64,000 bases of DNA from Synechococcus sp. KORDI-49. Its GTDB lineage: Bacteria; Cyanobacteriota; Cyanobacteriia; PCC-6307; Cyanobiaceae. The stretch spans positions 2,173,163 to 2,237,162 of the forward strand of contig NZ_CP006270.1 of assembly GCF_000737575.1 (NCBI RefSeq), given 5' to 3'. A program made the position numbers and the translations under genes. The notes beneath the pieces were generated by a model that did not search any database, was not told the origin of the DNA, and worked only from the letters and a program-made list of their open reading frames with translations. Positions within the stretch are counted from its first letter, which is position 1; every line of letters starts with the position of its first letter. Shown here one piece after another: positions 51,737 to 63,045 of the stretch.

Positions 51737-52648
51737 ATGTCTCCGATCCGTCGGCGTCTCGGATTTCTGGCGGCTCATCTCGTCGTCGCCCTTGTCGCTC
51801 TCGTCGTCATCGGTGGAGCAACGCGGGTGATGGAGGCAGGGCTGGCCTGTCCGGACTGGCCTCTGTGCTTCGGCACGCTCCTCCCCGGGCGCCAGATGAA
51901 TCTCCAGGTTTTTCTGGAATGGTTCCATCGCCTTGACGCCTTCGTTGTCGGCGTCGCCCTGCTTGTGATGGCAGTCGTTGCCTTCCTGAGGAGGCGTCTT
52001 CTCCCGGGATGGCTCCCATCATTGGCGATCGTCCTGGTGCTCCTAGTGGCGCTCCAGGGTGGGCTCGGCGCGCTCACCGTGCTGGACCTGCTTCCGTCCG
52101 GCATCGTCACGGCTCACCTGGCGATGGCCCTCACCCTGGTGGCTCTGCTGAGCGGTCTCACCCAGAGACTTCTCCATCCAGGTGGCGAGGCTGCTCCCGT
52201 CTGGTGGACTCCACTGGCCGGACTGGCCCTGCTGGCAGTGGTGGCGCAATCCCTGCTGGGGGCTCTGATGGCCACCTCCTGGGCCGCTCAGCGTTGCCTG
52301 GCCGCCGGGGACGGCTGCCGCTGGCTGATCCTCCACCGCAATGCCGCCGCACCCGCTGCCGGACTGGTGCTGTTGTTCGTGTGCTCAGCGCTTCTGGCCG
52401 GTGGCTGGAGCCGCCGGCAATGGCCCTATCTGATTCCTGTGGCGATTCTTGTCACCTGTCAGGTGGGTCTTGGAGTCGGGACGCTGCGGCTGGGCCTGTC
52501 CCAGCCGTTGGTCACCGTGGCCCATCAGCTCGTGGCTGCCCTGCTGGTGGCACTGCTCGCCTCGCTTCTGGTGCGTCGTCCTGACGTGCCGTTCTCCCCC
52601 ATGCCCGTCGTCCTCGACGAGTCCTCTCTGGAGCCCTGTCATGGCTAG
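51737..52648 (+). CDS. ctaA: Heme A synthase (COX15/CtaA)
   Basis: The 303-residue protein has eight membrane helices and the CtaA motifs [22 protein letters not shown] near residue 25 (with the Glu and Cys pair) and [11 protein letters not shown] with a heme-binding histidine. A later [16 protein letters not shown] and [10 protein letters not shown] give the second half histidines. It oxidises heme O to heme A. ATG at 51737 is preferred over GTG 51686 because the protein's basic start follows. It overlaps ctaB by eight bases. Confidence 0.94.
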   Translation: MSPIRRRLGFLAAHLVVALVALVVIGGATRVMEAGLACPDWPLCFGTLLPGRQMNLQVFLEWFHRLDAFVVGVALLVMAVVAFLRRRLLPGWLPSLAIVLVLLVALQGGLGALTVLDLLPSGIVTAHLAMALTLVALLSGLTQRLLHPGGEAAPVWWTPLAGLALLAVVAQSLLGALMATSWAAQRCLAAGDGCRWLILHRNAAAPAAGLVLLFVCSALLAGGWSRRQWPYLIPVAILVTCQVGLGVGTLRLGLSQPLVTVAHQLVAALLVALLASLLVRRPDVPFSPMPVVLDESSLEPCHG

Positions 52649-53621
52649 TTCAGTGACCGCATCGACTCCCACGCGTGAGGAGGTGGTTCCGTCCAGGAAA
52701 CGGATCAAGCTTCCGCCCTGGTTGGAGGTGGCCAAGCCCCGCCTGATTCCTCTGCTCCTCGCCACCACCCTCGGGGGGATGGCGCTCACCGAGGGCTGGC
52801 CGCTCTCCTCCCCCCGTCTCGTCTGCACCCTGGGAGGGGGCGCGCTGGCTGCCGCCGCCGCCGGCGTTCTCAACTGCCTCTGGGAGCAGGACCTGGATGG
52901 ACGCATGAAGCGAACCAGCGGCCGGGCCTTGCCGTCGGGGAGGCTTTCGCCCACCAGCGCCTTCATCGGTGCCATCGCCTGCACCCTGGCGGCGGCGATG
53001 CTGCTGGTGAGCGGCGTCAATTGTCTGGCAGCCGGGCTGAGCCTGCTCGGTCTCTGCAGCTATGTGCTCCTATACACCGCTCTGCTCAAGCCCCGCACGA
53101 CCCAGAACATCGTGATCGGCGGCGTCGCTGGAGCCATCCCGCCTCTGGTGGGTGCGGCCGCGGCCACCGGCCACATCGGTCTGGGGGGCTGGTGGCTATT
53201 CGCTCTGGTCATGGTCTGGACCCCGGCCCATTTCTGGGCTCTCGCTCTGCTGCTGAGAGAGGACTACAGAGCTGTCGGCATTCCCATGCTGCCTGTGGTG
53301 AAAGGCCCGGTGGTGACGGCTCGTGCCATCCGTCGTTACGGCTGGGCGACCGTGGCCCTCAGCAGCGCGGGGGCTCTGGTGCTGCCGACCGGTGGGATTT
53401 TCTACGGCCTGATGCTGCTGCCCTTCAACGGTCGACTGCTGCAGATGGTGCGGCGTCTGGCCCAGGACCCCGACAGCCTCACCGGCGCCAAGGGGCTGTT
53501 CCGTTGGTCGATCCTCTATCTGTTCGGAATCTGTCTGCTGCTTGTTCTCAGCCGCACCGGTCTTGCCTCGGGATTCGATCAGCAGGTCCGGGCTCTGCTG
53601 CTGCAGATCCAGGCCATCTGA
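52641..53621 (+). CDS. ctaB: Protoheme IX farnesyltransferase
   Basis: The 326-residue protein is a UbiA-fold prenyltransferase with about eight helices. The first acidic motif is in [19 protein letters not shown] (about residue 75) and the second region is [19 protein letters not shown]. It adds a farnesyl group to heme B to make heme O, the substrate of CtaA. The start codon lies inside the end of ctaA, so the two are coupled. Confidence 0.95.
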   Translation: MASSVTASTPTREEVVPSRKRIKLPPWLEVAKPRLIPLLLATTLGGMALTEGWPLSSPRLVCTLGGGALAAAAAGVLNCLWEQDLDGRMKRTSGRALPSGRLSPTSAFIGAIACTLAAAMLLVSGVNCLAAGLSLLGLCSYVLLYTALLKPRTTQNIVIGGVAGAIPPLVGAAAATGHIGLGGWWLFALVMVWTPAHFWALALLLREDYRAVGIPMLPVVKGPVVTARAIRRYGWATVALSSAGALVLPTGGIFYGLMLLPFNGRLLQMVRRLAQDPDSLTGAKGLFRWSILYLFGICLLLVLSRTGLASGFDQQVRALLLQIQAI

Positions 53622-53671
53622 GCTCTCCCTAGATTCAGCTCCGGGGTTGTGTCCAGTGCTCAGGTGGTGGA

Positions 53672-54682
53672 ATGGCATTGATTGAACTGCGACAGCTTCA
53701 CAAGGCCTACGGAGCTGTTCAGGCCCTCCGGGATTTCTCTCTGTCGGTGCCGGAAGCCTGCCTGTTCGGTCTGCTCGGACCCAACGGAGCCGGCAAGACC
53801 ACGGCGATGCGGATTCTGGCCACCCTGCTCGGGCCCGATCGTGGGTCGGTGGAGGTGGCCGGTGTTGATGCCCTGGCGGATCCCCGGGCGGTCCGTCGTC
53901 TGCTCGGTTACGTGGCCCAGGAGGTGGCGATCGACAAGATCCTCACGGGCCGGGAACTGCTCCAGCTTCAGGGAGACCTGTATCACCTGGGTCGTTCGGA
54001 TCGCAACCAGCGGATTGACGACCTGATCGACCGTCTGGCCATGGCGGAGTGGATTGATCGCCGATGCGGCACGTACTCCGGAGGGATGCGGCGGCGGCTC
54101 GATCTCGCCGCCGGTCTGCTGCATCGTCCGAGGCTGCTGGTGCTTGATGAGCCGACTGTCGGTCTCGACATCGAGAGCCGTTCGGCAATCTGGGAGCTGC
54201 TGCGCCAGCTGGTTGAGGCTGGGACCAGCGTGCTTCTGAGCAGCCACTACCTGGAGGAGGTGGAAGCTCTGGCCGATCGAATGGCCATCATCGATGCCGG
54301 AACGGTGATCGCCGAAGGCGTGCCGGAGGAGCTGAAGCGGCGCCTTGGAGGGGACCGCCTGACGCTGAGGGTTCGCGAGTTCAGCGATCCGCAGGAGGCT
54401 GACCGGGTGCGTGCCTTGCTGGAGCCCCTGGAGGGCGTGCGGCAGGTGGTGGTGAATCGAGCACAGGGCTTCTCTCTGAATCTCGTGATCGAGGGCGAGC
54501 CGGTGGTGGAGCGTCTCCGGGATCGACTGGCCGGAGCGGGAGTTCCGGTGTTCGCGCTGGCCCAGAGCCGCCCCAGCCTGGATGACGTCTACCTTCAGGC
54601 AACAGGACGCACCCTGATGGATGCCGAGCTGGCCGTGGCCGGTCAGCGCGATGTCAAGCAGGAACGTCGAAAGTCCATGTGA
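53672..54682 (+). CDS. ABC-2 type exporter ATPase
   Basis: The 336-residue ATPase has Walker A (LLGPNGAGKTTAMRIL), signature YSGGMRRRLDLAAGLL, Walker B VLDEPTVGLDIESR and an H-loop in LLSSHYLEEVEALADR. The C-terminal extension (about 230-336) is typical of the DrrA/CcmA-like multidrug or polysaccharide group. It pairs with the permease that starts 11 bases later. It may be co-transcribed with ctaAB, but the 50-base gap leaves room for a promoter. Confidence 0.94.
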   Translation: MALIELRQLHKAYGAVQALRDFSLSVPEACLFGLLGPNGAGKTTAMRILATLLGPDRGSVEVAGVDALADPRAVRRLLGYVAQEVAIDKILTGRELLQLQGDLYHLGRSDRNQRIDDLIDRLAMAEWIDRRCGTYSGGMRRRLDLAAGLLHRPRLLVLDEPTVGLDIESRSAIWELLRQLVEAGTSVLLSSHYLEEVEALADRMAIIDAGTVIAEGVPEELKRRLGGDRLTLRVREFSDPQEADRVRALLEPLEGVRQVVVNRAQGFSLNLVIEGEPVVERLRDRLAGAGVPVFALAQSRPSLDDVYLQATGRTLMDAELAVAGQRDVKQERRKSM

Positions 54683-54693
54683 TGCGCTGATCG

Positions 54694-55548
54694 ATGACCT
54701 CTCCCAGCCTGTCCGTCAACAGCACCGCACCGGAACGGGGAGCGGTCTCCGAGCTTGTTCAGGAGACCTCTGCCCTCACGAAACGGCTGTTTCTTCAACT
54801 GGCGCGGCGCCCATCGACCCTGGTGGCCGGCGTGCTGCAGCCACTGATCTGGCTGATTCTGTTCGGCGCCCTGTTTGCCAACGCACCCGAGGGGCTGCTG
54901 CCCGGGGGCATGAGTTACGGCCGCTTTCTCGGAGCGGGAGTGATTGTGTTCACAGCGTTCAGCGGTGCTCTGAATGCCGGCTTGCCGGTGATGTTCGACC
55001 GTGAGTTCGGCTTTCTCAATCGTCTGCTCGTCGCTCCCCTGCGCAGTCGCAGTTCGATCGTGCTGGCCTCCGTGCTGTACATCACAGTGCTGAGCCTGCT
55101 TCAGAGCCTGGCGATCATGATCACCGCCGCCCTGCTGGGCTACGGCTGGCCCGGGGGCGCCGGTCTGCTCTTGGTGGTTGCCACCCTGCTGCTGCTGGTG
55201 TTCGCGGTCACCGCCCTCAGTCTCGGGATGGCCTTTGCGCTGCCGGGTCACATCGAGCTGATCGCCGTGATCTTCGTGGCGAATCTTCCGCTGCTCTTCG
55301 CCAGCACGGCTCTGGCTCCGTTGTCCTTCATGCCGGCCTGGCTGGGCTGGCTTGCGGCCCTGAATCCCCTTACCTTCGCGATTGAGCCCATCCGTGCCGC
55401 ATACAGCGGTTCGCTCGATCTCTCGGCTGTCCTCCTCGAGGCGCCCTACGGCGATGTCACCGGCTTCGCCTGTCTGCTCGTTCTGCTGGTGCTCACCGTC
55501 GGACTGTTCCTGCTGATCCGTCCACTGCTCAACCGCAAGCTCTCCTGA
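54694..55548 (+). CDS. ABC-2 type exporter permease
   Basis: The 284-residue protein has six membrane helices with the ABC-2 pattern: QPLIWLILFGALFANAPE, a cytoplasmic MFDREFGFLNRLLVAPLRSR elbow, GYGWPGGAGLLLVVATLLLL and FMPAWLGWLAALNPLTFAIE near the end. Together with the upstream ATPase it forms an exporter, possibly of a lipid, drug or polysaccharide; the substrate is unknown. Confidence 0.92.
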   Translation: MTSPSLSVNSTAPERGAVSELVQETSALTKRLFLQLARRPSTLVAGVLQPLIWLILFGALFANAPEGLLPGGMSYGRFLGAGVIVFTAFSGALNAGLPVMFDREFGFLNRLLVAPLRSRSSIVLASVLYITVLSLLQSLAIMITAALLGYGWPGGAGLLLVVATLLLLVFAVTALSLGMAFALPGHIELIAVIFVANLPLLFASTALAPLSFMPAWLGWLAALNPLTFAIEPIRAAYSGSLDLSAVLLEAPYGDVTGFACLLVLLVLTVGLFLLIRPLLNRKLS

Positions 55549-55552
55549 ATCC

Positions 55553-56020
55553 GTGCCTTCCTCACCGTTCCAGCAGCCTTCAGCCCGTCAGCACGCCCTC
55601 TCCAGGCAGATGCTTGAAGCCGAAGAGCGGGGTGATGCCCACCGTCTCTCTTTGCTGCAGGGGCAGTGGGTGCATCGCTTCGGCGTCGCGACACTGCCTG
55701 TTTCCACTGCAGCAGCGCCGGTTTCGGAGAGTCCGATGGCTCCCCTCACGCCGTTGAGCCGTGAATCGGATGTTTCCGTCGTTGCTGAGTCCTCCGCAGC
55801 GGCCGGCTTCCTGGAGATCATGGGCGGCACGAACGAGGAACAGCCTGTCGTCGAGGAACAGCCTGTTGTCGAGGAGCAGCCTGTTGTCGAGGAACAGCCG
55901 TTCGTCGCTGAACAGCCCGCCGAGCCCCAGCGGCCTGTTCCCGCACCGCCTCTCAGCACACCACGCTCCCTGCGCCGCTGGCTGCCCGGTGCTGAGTCAT
56001 CCTTCCCCAAGGCTTCCTGA
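55553..56020 (+). CDS. Low-complexity protein with EEQPVV repeats
   Basis: The 155-residue product starts with a helical segment (residues 6-45, QPSARQHALSRQMLEAEERG) that resembles small picocyanobacterial proteins of unknown role. It then has a proline- and valine-rich region with a hexapeptide repeat (about 95-124) and a basic C-terminus. No signal peptide or membrane segment is seen. The start is GTG at 55553, four bases after the permease stop, so it may be co-translated. The family is unknown. Confidence 0.65.
   Translation: MPSSPFQQPSARQHALSRQMLEAEERGDAHRLSLLQGQWVHRFGVATLPVSTAAAPVSESPMAPLTPLSRESDVSVVAESSAAAGFLEIMGGTNEEQPVVEEQPVVEEQPVVEEQPFVAEQPAEPQRPVPAPPLSTPRSLRRWLPGAESSFPKAS
55835..55924 (+). 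repeat. 18-bp tandem repeat encoding EEQPVV
   Basis: Three near-identical 18-base units (GAGGAACAGCCTGTCGTC type) are followed by two diverged ones (EEQPFV, AEQPAE). The units differ mainly at third codon positions, so the array is under some protein-level constraint. Confidence 0.85.
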
Positions 56021-56026
56021 GACGTC

Positions 56027-56716
56027 ATGTTGCCGTCCAATGAGGTGCTGGATCAGGGACTGATCGTTTCCGTTCAGGCCCCTCCGGGCTCTCCCATGCG
56101 TGACCCTGACGTCATCGCGGCCATGGCCGACGCCTCACTCCGCAACGGAGCGGTCGGGGTTCGTCTTGAGAGCCCGGAACACATCGGAGCGGTTCGCCGT
56201 CGCTGCCCCGATGCCTTGATCATCGGATTGTGGAAATGCACGTTCCCTGACAGTTCCGTGTACATCACCCCGGGTTGGAGAGAAATCCAGACGGTCTGGT
56301 CTGCCGGTGCCGACGTGATCGCGATCGATGCCACGGCCCGACCCCGTCCTGAGAGGCAGGAGCTGGAGGATCTGATCCAACGGGCAAGGGTCGAGTTGCG
56401 TGCCCCCCTGATGGCTGATGTCGACAGCGTCGAGAACGGATTGCGTGCGGCCTCCCTCGGTTGCGACTGGGTCGGCACCACGCTCTTTGGCTACACGGAG
56501 GAGACATCCGGCCAGCAGCCCCCGGGGCTGTCTCTGCTTCCGGATCTGAGGCATCAGCTGAAAACCAGCGTGCGCCTCATCTGTGAAGGGGGAATCGCGT
56601 CCCCGGACGCCGCCCGCTCGGCTCTGAAGGCCGGAGCGGACAACGTCGTTGTGGGAACAGCGATCACGGGCGTGGATCTGCAGGTGGCCGCCTACTGCCG
56701 AGGCATGGCCGGCTGA
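56027..56716 (+). CDS. nanE: N-acetylmannosamine-6-phosphate 2-epimerase
   Basis: The 229-residue protein is a TIM barrel of the NanE family, with GLIVSVQAPPGSPMRDPDV, AVGVRLESPEHIGAVR, VIAIDATARPRP and RLICEGGIASPDAARSALKAGA (phosphate-binding end). It interconverts ManNAc-6-P and GlcNAc-6-P. No nanA or nanK is nearby, so the pathway is more likely amino-sugar supply for surface glycans than sialic acid breakdown. It converges with groEL2, with no base between the stops. Confidence 0.88.
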   Translation: MLPSNEVLDQGLIVSVQAPPGSPMRDPDVIAAMADASLRNGAVGVRLESPEHIGAVRRRCPDALIIGLWKCTFPDSSVYITPGWREIQTVWSAGADVIAIDATARPRPERQELEDLIQRARVELRAPLMADVDSVENGLRAASLGCDWVGTTLFGYTEETSGQQPPGLSLLPDLRHQLKTSVRLICEGGIASPDAARSALKAGADNVVVGTAITGVDLQVAAYCRGMAG

Positions 56717-58405
<1,689 letters not shown>

Positions 58406-58535
58406 GGTCACTGGACAGCCGCAAATCAATGTCCCACAGCGACGGAGGCCCGGTGCAGGGGGTGCGCGGTGGGGAAAGCCGAATGTCTCCCTTGGCGCGG
58501 ATGCCTGCTCATCACAGGCTGATTAACGTCCGGAT

Positions 58536-58712
58536 ATGGCTGATTCCGGTGCCTTCTTTTTTGTGCTGATGGCCGGGCTGGCGGGGTCCATGGCCCTCGT
58601 CTACGTGCCTCTGCGGATCTTCCTGACCGCGACAGCCCGCAGCCGCCGATTGCGCCTGTTGCAGCGGATCCGCCGACTGCGTGAAGAACTGGCTCAGCCG
58701 CTGGAGTCGTGA
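58536..58712 (+). CDS. Small membrane protein, 58 residues
   Basis: From ATG at 58536 the frame encodes 58 residues: one membrane helix (about 6-30, FFFVLMAGLAGSMALVYVPL) and a basic amphipathic tail (SRRLRLLQRIRRLREEL). It ends three bases before the fabG stop (convergent). The layout is that of a small single-pass protein; the function is unknown. Confidence 0.6.
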   Translation: MADSGAFFFVLMAGLAGSMALVYVPLRIFLTATARSRRLRLLQRIRRLREELAQPLES

Positions 58713-58715
58713 TCG

Positions 58716-59468
58716 TCAGGCCATCACCATGCCGCCATCCACCTGGAGCACCTGGCCGGTGATGTAAGCCGAGGCGGGGTCTGTGGCCAGGAAACGCACG
58801 GCTCCAGCCACCTGTTCCTGGGTGCCGAAGGTGCCGAGGGGAATGTCCCGGAGGATGGCATCGGCATCGAGATCCTTGGTCATGTCCGTGGCGATGAAGC
58901 CCGGCGCCACAGCATTCACCGTGATGCCGCGGCTGGCCAACTCCTTGGCGGTGCTCCGGGTCAGGCCCACCACCCCGGCCTTGGCTGCGGCGTAGTTCGC
59001 CTGGCCGGCGTTGCCCATCAGGCCCACCACGGAGGTGATGTTGATGATCCGTCCGCTCTTCTGCTTGAGCATCGGTCGAGCCACAGCTCGGCTGCAGAGA
59101 AATACGCCCGTGAGATTCAGATCGATCACCGCCTGCCATTCGGACGTTTTCATCCGCATCAGCAGCCCATCCCTGGTGATGCCGGCGTTGTTCACCAGCA
59201 CATCAAGACGACTGCTGCGCTCAAGGACCGTCTTGATCAGACCGTCCACGTCCTCTTCCATCGCCACGTTCGCCTGGAGCGCGTAGGCCTTTCCCCCTGA
59301 TGCGGTGATCAGCTCCACCACCTCCTCGGCTGCGGCGGCTGAGTTCGAGTAGTTGACCACCACCTCCATGCCGGATTCCGCCAGAGCGAGGGCGATGGCC
59401 CGACCGATCCCGCGGCCGCCGCCGGTCACCAGGGCGGTCTGGCCGGTGAGGGCTGTGGAGGAGGTCAT
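58716..59468 (-). CDS. fabG: 3-oxoacyl-[acyl-carrier-protein] reductase
   Basis: The 250-residue short-chain dehydrogenase has the NADPH-binding TGGGRGIGRAIALALA (residues 14-29), NNAGITRDGLLMRM, the catalytic serine in ITSVVGLMG and tyrosine-lysine in QANYAAAKAGV, and the typical FabG end ITGQVLQVDGGMVMA. It reduces 3-oxoacyl-ACP in fatty acid elongation. Length and residues are normal. Confidence 0.95.
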   Translation of the reverse strand: MTSSTALTGQTALVTGGGRGIGRAIALALAESGMEVVVNYSNSAAAAEEVVELITASGGKAYALQANVAMEEDVDGLIKTVLERSSRLDVLVNNAGITRDGLLMRMKTSEWQAVIDLNLTGVFLCSRAVARPMLKQKSGRIINITSVVGLMGNAGQANYAAAKAGVVGLTRSTAKELASRGITVNAVAPGFIATDMTKDLDADAILRDIPLGTFGTQEQVAGAVRFLATDPASAYITGQVLQVDGGMVMA

Positions 59469-59516
59469 GAAGGGGCCTGAGCTCGGAGGATCGTAGGGAT
59501 CGGTGTGATTGCCACC

Positions 59517-60584
59517 TCAGCCAGCCATGGTTTCGATGCTGTCGACCGCCTCTCCCAGCAGCTCCTGAAAGCACTTGAGCTGAGGTCGGCTGCCCAGCAC
59601 GATCAGCAGCTGTCCGGGGGCCAGCTTTGTTTCCCCGCGGGGATTGGCGATCAGATCGTTCCCTTCCCGGATCGCCAGCACAAGGGCGCCGCTGCGCCGT
59701 CCCAGTTCGAGCTCCTGCAGAGAGCGGCCGTGCACGTTGAGCAGATGCAGCGGGTCGCTGCTGAGCTGAAATTCCTCGATCTCGTAGTTGGAGCCGACCA
59801 GGAGCTCCATGAAATTGATCGCCAGCGGTCGCAGAGCCGAAGCCGCCATCACCCGTCCTCCGGCGATGTATGGGCTCACCACCACAGTGGCGCCGGCCAG
59901 TCGCAGTTTGGCGGCCGCTTCATCGCTGTTGGCTCTGGCGATCAGACGGCAGGACGGTTGCAGGTCACGGGCACTGAGCACCACGTAGAGGTTCGATGCA
60001 TCTCCGGGCAGCGCAGCTACCAGGCTGCGGCATTGCTCCAGCCCAGCCTCGAGCAGGGATTCATCGAGCGTCGCATCGGCCAGAAGCACCTTCAGACCTC
60101 GTGATTCAGCGATCTGGCTTCGCTCGGGATCCGTTTCGATCACCACGAGGGGGATGTCATCGCGCTGCAGCTGAGCGGCGATCTCCTGACCGATGCGTCC
60201 GTAACCGCAGAGAATGACGTGATTCCGCATGCTCTGAAGCAGGCGCTGGAAGCGGAACTCCCGAAGTTGTCGGAAGTAACCCGATTCTGTCAGCCCCAGC
60301 ACGCGCTGGATGAACAGCTGGACCACCAACAGACCGCCGATCACGATCAGCACGGTCACAAGCCGGCCCTGTGAGGAGAGGGGATGCACCTCGCCGTAGC
60401 CGATGGTGCTGATGGTGATCAGCACCATCCAGAGACAGTCCCCCCAGTCCCAGCCTTCGGTGATGCGGTAACCGATGGATCCGGCAAGAATCACGCTGCT
60501 CAGGGCGGTCAGGGGACCCCGCCATGGAGCTGTGATCGCCTGGAACTGGCTCTGCCCCCGGATCCTCCGCCTTTGGCGAGCCAT
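59517..60584 (-). CDS. Potassium channel/TrkA-type protein with RCK domains
   Basis: The 355-residue protein has two membrane helices around a pore loop with the filter TISTIGYGEVHP (about residues 57-68). An RCK_N domain follows (about 115-230, NHVILCGYGRIGQEIAAQL, then ETDPERSQIAESRG and LADATLDESLLEAG) and an RCK_C domain (about 265-345). It is probably a ligand-gated potassium channel in the plasma membrane. No histidine or other extra domain was seen. The gene stands alone with a 48-base gap to fabG. Confidence 0.93.
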   Translation of the reverse strand: MARQRRRIRGQSQFQAITAPWRGPLTALSSVILAGSIGYRITEGWDWGDCLWMVLITISTIGYGEVHPLSSQGRLVTVLIVIGGLLVVQLFIQRVLGLTESGYFRQLREFRFQRLLQSMRNHVILCGYGRIGQEIAAQLQRDDIPLVVIETDPERSQIAESRGLKVLLADATLDESLLEAGLEQCRSLVAALPGDASNLYVVLSARDLQPSCRLIARANSDEAAAKLRLAGATVVVSPYIAGGRVMAASALRPLAINFMELLVGSNYEIEEFQLSSDPLHLLNVHGRSLQELELGRRSGALVLAIREGNDLIANPRGETKLAPGQLLIVLGSRPQLKCFQELLGEAVDSIETMAG

Positions 60585-60593
60585 CAGCTTGTG

Positions 60594-61427
60594 TCAGAAC
60601 CCCAGGGCGGTGAGCACGTCGTCTTCACCGATCGTTGTCAGGGGGCCTTCACCGCCGAGGCATCTGATCTCGGCCCGTTCGGGAAGATCTCCGGCCTGAC
60701 CGCCAAGGGCGACCAGCGGAACATTGCTGTAAGCCGCCAACAGCTGAGTGAGCGGACAACTGCTGAGCACCACGTCCGCGCAGGCCACGGCGGCGGCTCG
60801 CTCGACAAGCTTCAGCTCCGGCGAGAGGCTTCGGCTCCGCAGGGTCGCCAGGCGGGTGCGGACCGCCTCAGGCAGTGCGCCCCATCGTTGGTCGGGCCAA
60901 TCGTTGGATGCTCCCGAGGGTGCCATCAGCAGCAGTGGTCCGTCTCCAGCAGGAAGCTCGGCACGGGCGTTCTCCAGGGCCTTGGACGGCAGGCTCAGAC
61001 GGAAACCGTCAGCCTTGAGGGAACATCCAAGCGCTTCCACGAACGGAGCGATCCTCTGAGCCGCCCAGCCCTGCCCCAGGGCAATGCGATCGGTGGAGGC
61101 GAAGCCTGACAGGGCCACTCGGGTCGGGATGTGGCTCATCGACAGCATCAGATTGACCGACTGACCTTCCGCGAAGTTGAGGCAGGCCTGGAAGTCCGGT
61201 TCTCGGACGCAGCCGAGAAGGTTCGTCCAGTCGGCCAGTGATGGGTTGGATTCGAAGCTGAAGGGAATCAGCTTTTCGAAACCCGGCATCAGCTCCCATG
61301 CCGCGCGGCATTTGGGATCACAGGCCACCTGAACCATCGCTCCCAGTGCTTCGGCGACAGCCGCAAGAGCGGGAAGACGCTCCAGCTGGGCCAGAACCGG
61401 GCCAGGGCTGAGGGCAAGGACTCGCAT
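60594..61427 (-). CDS. Family 9-type glycosyltransferase (heptosyltransferase-like)
   Basis: The 277-residue protein has an ADP-heptose transferase-like pattern: [21 protein letters not shown] at the start, [23 protein letters not shown] in the second half and [21 protein letters not shown] near the end. It is shorter than most members. The acceptor could be lipopolysaccharide, but that is inference. The start lies 73 bases from the divergent ispD start, so both probably use promoters in this gap. Confidence 0.8.
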   Translation of the reverse strand: MRVLALSPGPVLAQLERLPALAAVAEALGAMVQVACDPKCRAAWELMPGFEKLIPFSFESNPSLADWTNLLGCVREPDFQACLNFAEGQSVNLMLSMSHIPTRVALSGFASTDRIALGQGWAAQRIAPFVEALGCSLKADGFRLSLPSKALENARAELPAGDGPLLLMAPSGASNDWPDQRWGALPEAVRTRLATLRSRSLSPELKLVERAAAVACADVVLSSCPLTQLLAAYSNVPLVALGGQAGDLPERAEIRCLGGEGPLTTIGEDDVLTALGF

Positions 61428-61499
61428 CGAACCGCTGCGGAGAGCGTCTGGGCTGATTGTATGGAGACCGTTTCAGCCTGCTGGGGGCAGGAGTCGCTT

Positions 61500-62180
61500 G
61501 TGCATCTGTTGATCGCCGCAGCGGGGAGTGGTCGCCGCATGGGGGCGGATCGCAACAAGCTGCTGCTGCCGCTGGCGGGACGCCCCGTGATCGCCTGGAC
61601 CCTGGACGCGGCGATGGCGGCCGATCGGATCCGTTGGATCGGCATCGTCGGTCAGGAGATCGATCGCGAGGAGATCCTCGCCTTGGTGCAGGGTGCGCCC
61701 AAGCCGGTGGTTTGGATCCAGGGGGGCAGCACGCGTCAGGACTCGGTGCTGCGAGGTCTGGCGGGACTGCCTCCCGGGGCCGAGCACGTTCTGATTCATG
61801 ACGGAGCCCGCTGCCTTGCGGAGCCTGCGCTCTTCGATCGGTGCGCCGAGCGGGTCGAGGCGGGGATGGCGTTGATCGCTGCCACACCGGTGACGGACAC
61901 GATCAAGCGGGTGGATGCCGAAGGTTGCATCAGGGAGACGCCGGACCGTTCCGAACTGTGGGCTGCCCAGACGCCCCAGGGGTTTCAGGTTCAGCAGCTG
62001 CAACAGGGCCATGACCGGGCCAGGGAGCAGGGCTGGAACGTCACGGACGATGCCTCCCTTTACGAACGCCTCGGCTGGCCTGTGCAGGTGCTGGATGCGG
62101 GCCCCTCGAACATCAAGGTGACGACGCCCTTCGACCTGACGGTGGCCGAGGCAGTGCTCCAGCTCAGGAGAGCAGGCTGA
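61500..62180 (+). CDS. ispD: 2-C-methyl-D-erythritol 4-phosphate cytidylyltransferase
   Basis: The 226-residue protein has [21 protein letters not shown] (CTP loop and lysine), [23 protein letters not shown] and the end [17 protein letters not shown]. It makes 4-diphosphocytidyl-methylerythritol in the MEP isoprenoid pathway used for chlorophyll and carotenoid side chains. GTG at 61500 is preferred because conserved residues start right after it; ATG at 61461 would add 13 residues. The stop overlaps the S66 gene by 17 bases. Confidence 0.94.
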   Translation: MHLLIAAAGSGRRMGADRNKLLLPLAGRPVIAWTLDAAMAADRIRWIGIVGQEIDREEILALVQGAPKPVVWIQGGSTRQDSVLRGLAGLPPGAEHVLIHDGARCLAEPALFDRCAERVEAGMALIAATPVTDTIKRVDAEGCIRETPDRSELWAAQTPQGFQVQQLQQGHDRAREQGWNVTDDASLYERLGWPVQVLDAGPSNIKVTTPFDLTVAEAVLQLRRAG

Positions 62181-63045
62181 GCTGACCCGTGTCTCCGTCG
62201 AGGCGTGCCTGACGGCCGAGGGGGAGAGCCGCGTTGCCGGGCTGGTGTCCGACCGGCAGATCCATCACCCTGGGGATGTTCAGATCCGCTGTGCGCTCCT
62301 CCAGCACCTGACTCACCGTGAAGTTCAGCTGATCAGGGCGATCGTCCTCGCAGTCGCTGAAGCTTCCGAAACCGAGACCCGCCAGTCGATGCAGGGCACC
62401 GCAAAGCCGCCAGTGGGTGAGCATGCGATCGATGCGGTAGGGCGCCTCACCCACGTCCTCGAGGATCAGGATCGCTCCATCGAGATCGGGAATCCATGGC
62501 GATCCCAGCAGATGGCTGGCCACGGTGAGATTGGCCACCAGCAACGGACCGCTGGCGATTCCTCCTCCGAGCCCTCGTCCCTGCAGATCCTGCAGAGCGT
62601 CTCCGAACAGCAGCTGTCGCAGCCGCTGCTGGCTCCACTCCGGTTCCGAGGACAGGGTGGTGAGCAGGGGGCCGTGAATCCCTCCATCGAAACCGGCGGC
62701 GAGCCGACCCCACAGCAGTGCCGTGACATCGGAGAACCCCAGCAGCCAGCCTGGTTGCCAGGGGATAGGCCGCTCCAGCAAACGGGCAGCCCCCCATCCA
62801 CCCCTGGCACAGGCCAGCAGGCTGACCGGAGTCTCCTGGAGCAGATCATCGAGCCGCTGCTCATCCCGGCCTGCCAGATATCCCCAGTGACGTCCAACAA
62901 CGGAGTGAGGTCGGCAGCGCAGCCCCCAGCTCTCCAGCAGGCTCACTCCCTGATGCAGGCGCTCGGCATCCGCGAGGGCAGAACTGGCGGCCACCACTGC
63001 CATGGCATCACCGGGCCGCAGAGGTGCTGCTGTCTGCTCTGCCAT
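62164..63045 (-). CDS. LD-carboxypeptidase (peptidase S66)
   Basis: The 293-residue protein matches the S66 family (LdcA/MccF). The nucleophile serine is in [14 protein letters not shown] (about residue 103), then [15 protein letters not shown], the glutamate in [13 protein letters not shown] and the histidine in [10 protein letters not shown] (about 270). It removes the terminal D-alanine from cytoplasmic muropeptides during cell-wall recycling. The start overlaps the ubiA stop (TGATG), so the two are coupled. Confidence 0.9.
   Translation of the reverse strand: MAEQTAAPLRPGDAMAVVAASSALADAERLHQGVSLLESWGLRCRPHSVVGRHWGYLAGRDEQRLDDLLQETPVSLLACARGGWGAARLLERPIPWQPGWLLGFSDVTALLWGRLAAGFDGGIHGPLLTTLSSEPEWSQQRLRQLLFGDALQDLQGRGLGGGIASGPLLVANLTVASHLLGSPWIPDLDGAILILEDVGEAPYRIDRMLTHWRLCGALHRLAGLGFGSFSDCEDDRPDQLNFTVSQVLEERTADLNIPRVMDLPVGHQPGNAALPLGRQARLDGDTGQLSLLS

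Noticed and set aside
58406-58535. CIRCE operator upstream of groEL2
   Set aside because: No TTAGCACTC/GAGTGCTAA inverted repeat found.
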